Shown here piece by piece: positions 60,950 to 64,000 of a stretch of 64,000 nucleotides of DNA. Each line of letters starts with the position of its first letter. The first letter of the stretch is position 1. This DNA comes from Dicyema japonicum (taxonomy: Eukaryota > Dicyemida > Rhombozoa > Dicyemidae): assembly GCA_011109175.1 (NCBI GenBank), contig RDEW01000062.1, positions 124,001-188,000 on the forward strand, in the 5' to 3' direction. Made by a program: the position numbers and the translations under genes. The notes beneath the pieces are model-generated. The model had not been told where the DNA came from. It was given only the letters and a program-made list of their open reading frames with translations, and did no database searches.

Positions 60950-62415
60950 CAGTAAACTCTCATTAATCTGAAATAAAATAATTGGATGCCTTTCGGATTG
61001 TGAAGGTTATCGGATTATGAAGGGAATAAATAATTAATTTCATTGTAGTTAATTTAATGTTTTCACACATGATAATAATCCTTCCATTTTAGCATCAATA
61101 ATTTCCTCGCCGACATTATAATCTTCACAAAGAATGACGATTTCGTTCTCGTCGAGCATTTCTGTTTGAGTTATTTCTTATTCATTAGCAATTTCAGTTC
61201 TTTTCGATTCCATTTAAAACAGGATTTTTGCATTATATCTTTATTAGCAAATTAATCAAGATATTTAATTGGCCTCAGTCTTTTTAAAAAGCAATTTTAT
61301 GGCCTTCTTTTACTTCGTGTGTGAGATACCATAATGATGGCTTTTCGTAAATCCACAAAAGATTCTTTTCAAATCAAGGATATATAATCTAAAGTTCTTG
61401 ATTATGCTTACATCCATGGTTGGAAGATGTGCAGTTGTGTTTTTTTTGAAAGGAATAAAATTTCAATTTTTAAAAATTTCGGTAAAACGTGGAGCATTAT
61501 CAATCAGTAAAAAGAACTTTTTTCCGTAACATTTTAATTCACCACTTGATGATGATGAAAATATTAAAAATTATGTTGTCATTCAAACCTTTTTTTTACA
61601 TAGTGCAATAATTTTCAATGTCAAAATCTTTTAAAAATCTCGGTCATTTAAAATTGCCAATAAAAAGGATTAATTTTTATTGTTCCAGTTTCATTAGAAC
61701 AAGAGCTATAGTATTTTCACTTTTGATTGCTTTATGCTATTTCTATCTTAAGATGAAATTGTTCCAGAAGGGTAAGATTGAAAAAAGAGTTCAGTTTCAG
61801 TCATGTTTAGTAATACGTCATGGTCAACCTCTTTTAACTAATCATATTTGTCTATTCAAATTAATTTCATCTTGTGTTAAGCTGTTAGCTTCTCCGTGAA
61901 GAACTTTTAGTTTAAGATTAAAGTTTCCTTTAAATCTGTGTAGCTTTTACTAATTTCAAAATCATTGATTCCAAGCTTTTCACCAAATACTTTAGCTTAT
62001 GAAATGATGATATCTTTAGTAATAAAACCATTAATTTTATCCACTCAACAAGTGAATTATCAAGTTGATGATGTTTACTACTTGGCCGTTTTGACTTGTT
62101 TATCGTAGTTTCACAGTTTTTCCAACTTTCAGAGTTTTTTAGAATTTCTGAAAGTGTAGAAATTCCCAAATAAGAGTTCATTTTTATTTCACAGATATGG
62201 GATAATTCTTTGAGACTCATATTTGATATATTTTTATTTCACAAATATTACTTTTTTCTAACAATTTGGTACTGTTAGATTTTAAATTTAAATGTAAATT
62301 CATCTGAATGTATGATAAAAACAAAATAAATTAATCCGAAATTTTTAATAAATGTCTTTCGGATTGCGGATTATAAAGTTTCGGTTTATGAAGTTCGATT
62401 AATGAGGGTTTACTG
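60950..62415 (-). mobile_element. pogo/Tigger DNA transposon with both terminal repeats
   Basis: Ends CAGTAAACTCTCATTAATCT (60950) and, inverted, CAGTAAACCCTCATTAATCG (62415), each bordered by TA (60948-60949 and 62416-62417): length 1466 bp. The subterminal parts are also partly inverted (CCTTTCGGATTGTGAAGG and CGGATTGCGGATTATAAAG). The transposase reads on the minus strand: KELSHICEIKMNSYLGISTL then SEILKNSESWKN (pogo HTH), SSKHHQLDNSLVEWIK (CENP-B-type HTH), and, far downstream, LIDNAPRF, NTTAHLPTMDVSIIKNFR (human Tigger/JRK NTTSLIQPMDQGVI). Many stops show it is inactive. Confidence 0.85.
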
Positions 62416-62559
62416 TATTTATTTTCTACTTAAAATTATCTGCTAATCTATTTTTAGTTTCTCAAATTTTTAACTTTACAATTAACAGCGATTGTTTTAA
62501 TTTGGAAATTAATTTTAATTATAATTAATGGTCCCCTAGTAGTAACATGAGATTGTATT

Positions 62560-62887
62560 GTGAGCAAGTTTCTATAAAAACCATCAAAACGAGATATATT
62601 CAAGTGGATGACACTATACGGGAATATATTCAGACTATCGTGATAAGAAGATCTTTGAGAGTATGCGTGTGGAACGTAATATGGGTTGGCCACACCTGAC
62701 GACTCACAAGAAAGTGATGTCGATATTGAGAAGATTGACGAGACATGCTATTGGAAAATGCTGCTTGCTTGAGAGTCTGAATGAAAAAATTGTGGGAAAG
62801 AAAACTCAGCACGAGAAGGCCAAAACTATTTACTACGAAGATCCGGTAAGAGGATGGTATGGTTCAGTGGGGAGACGAATTAATTGA
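62560..62887 (+). CDS. unidentified spliced ORF
   Basis: The frame NYRDKKIFESMRVERNMGW through GWYGSVGRRIN (stop 62885-62887) is open for about 85 codons. It joins to an upstream stretch with KNHQNEIY if a 30-bp GT-AG intron (about 62616-62645) is removed, the same size class as other host introns. The protein is basic and shows no family I recognise. Its start was not found, and the Tigger insertion 140 bp upstream may have separated it from earlier exons. Confidence 0.4.
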
Positions 62888-62974
62888 AATCAACTCTATT
62901 AATTCATTTTAATTAATTCTTTAAAATAAATTCGGTTTTTTAAAAACAAGAGCATTTATAAAGTTTTAGCTATT

Positions 62975-63110
62975 TATCCTAGCTGACATAATTAACGTGG
63001 TGTTCCCTCTCACGATAGCAGAAATCAACTGGAAGAACGATCGAGTTTTCCGGACGTCATTTAGTTAGTCCGACGTTCCTGTCTTTTTGAGAAAAAAAGC
63101 CCCGCATGTG
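62975..63110 (+). repeat. repeat family E, copy 2
   Basis: See 60744-60900; shared CCTCTCACGAT-GCA and GAAATCAACTGGA at the DNA level. Confidence 0.5.
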
Positions 63111-63429
63111 AAGCAAAGAAACAAGGTTAGATGTCATTTTTTTCCATGCTCCCCTGTTCCTAGTCAAGGCTCTCGTGTTGTCCAGGTCGTCGGCATTTTT
63201 AGATTTCTTTTTGATATTGACCAGGTTTTTTTGTAAACTATTGGCAGTGTTGTTCTAAAAAATTATACATTATCCATTCTTTGACGAGACAATCCTTTTG
63301 CTTTAATCGGTTCTTTTATATTGACGTGAATATTTCTATTCGCCTTTAACTGTTAGAAATACTCTTCCAGGAACTTTATTTCGATTTTAAATTTTAGCAG
63401 TAAAAATGACTTGACGCTTTGCCTTGACT

Positions 63430-63615
63430 AGTGACGACATCATCAGTGAATAAATCACTGCGTGACTGGATTGTCTATCAAGGACATACACGCAACAAAA
63501 ATAAAACAAGTGAAGAGAGTTCCTTGGTTTCCCTCTACGATTAGTCATCATAACTGTTCTTTAAAGTCTGTGTCCTGCCTGAGCGAGCTATAGCTAATAT
63601 GGCTATTAGTAGAAG
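63430..63615 (+). repeat. SINE family B body, head lost
   Basis: Shares GACTGGATTGTCTA-AAGGAC, AAGTGAAGA, TTCCTTGGTT, CTACGATTAG and CTGTTC...CTGCCT with 12440-12590. The tRNA-like head is not visible here. Confidence 0.6.
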
Positions 63616-63722
63616 TGCAGTTTTTGACAATAAAAATCTTAGATTTTAATTTTAAAATTTTCTTATAACTAAAATCAAATATTCAAGTTTTAACGTTAAT
63701 TCTTAAATTATGTTTAAATATG

Positions 63723-64000
63723 TTAGCGCTGTAAATAATGAAGATGTGCATCAATTGTTTCAAATATTGTTAGAATGTCCTGTTCTCCGTTGATGACGAC
63801 TCCAATCTTTTTATCCATAAAATATTTCTATTTTATTAATTTAGTTTACTCTTAAATCTTTTTCATTTTCATTAAATTCGGCAAGTTGTTTATTTAAGGG
63901 ATATTCGAAATTTTTTGGATTCTGGACTAATCTTCGGGCAATGTAGCCAGATTCGGGTGGATTTGATCTCAAATTGTAACTTTTTCCAGTTATTGGGTCC
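63723..64000 (-). CDS. AK8: adenylate kinase 8, C-terminal end (partial)
   Basis: AK8 is a two-domain adenylate kinase associated with cilia. The gene enters from the right edge on the minus strand. The visible part reads DPITGKSYNLRSNPPESGYI, ARRLVQNPKNFEYPL, then a 22-bp intron (63828-63849) and IGVVINGEQDILTIFETIDA, stop 63725-63723. Human AK8 has DPVTGE-YH---PPP---I, ARLLQNPKDAEEQV and LNGDQDPYTVFEYIE in the same order and spacing at its C-terminus. Both catalytic cores lie outside the window. Confidence 0.82.

Overview
The window looks like nuclear DNA of a small, highly derived animal. The best guess is a dicyemid mesozoan. Three things point there: AT-rich sequence (my impression of about two-thirds A+T), recognisable metazoan genes including a full-length Wnt, and spliceosomal introns that are almost all about 21-30 bp long. 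Very short introns of this kind are a described trait of dicyemids. The species call is inference, and another reduced metazoan (for example an orthonectid) is not excluded.

Host genes, left to right: Wnt (348-1534, +), ITFG2-like KICSTOR subunit (3235-4685, +), BBS5 (6791-8103, -), Arp3 (10117-11529, -), an RRM plus charged-tail protein resembling SAFB (15200-17439, +), proteasome alpha-4 (23066-23992, -), a possible membrane protein (29640-30109, -), MEMO1 (34436-35618, -), Rab2 (43884-44782, +), a TFIIA large-subunit-like gene (46815-47432, -), GPATCH11 (50957-51744, +), EFHB (52742-54565, -), REV3/DNA polymerase zeta (55235-60666, +), an unidentified spliced ORF (62560-62887, +) and the C-terminal end of AK8 (63723-64000, -, running off the window). 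Most were recognised only after removing the mini-introns, because single reading frames are cut into short pieces. The genes are not co-functional as a block, but BBS5, EFHB and AK8 are all cilium proteins, which fits a ciliated animal.

The rest is mostly transposon debris. Non-LTR elements with a C-terminal restriction-like endonuclease are at 1974-3126, 11839-12057, 18097-18170, 20994-21353, 28987-29235 and 38464-40149. Jockey/CR1-like LINE pieces with an APE endonuclease lie at 18861-20900, 24100-24990, 30185-33430 and 36494-38460. One pogo/Tigger DNA transposon keeps both terminal repeats (60950-62415), a short element at 14166-14697 keeps inverted ends and a transposase tail, and there are hAT and Tc1 scraps. 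At least two tRNA-derived SINE families and several other short repeats are scattered throughout. Long stretches such as 25560-28980 hold no gene I can name.

The most interesting points are: a Wnt whose lipid-acceptor serine is replaced by glutamate, mini-introns including two with GC-AG borders, a retrotransposon copy arranged as expected from twin priming, a degenerate 2A-like motif in front of a LINE endonuclease, and a compact unlabelled structured-RNA candidate after GPATCH11.
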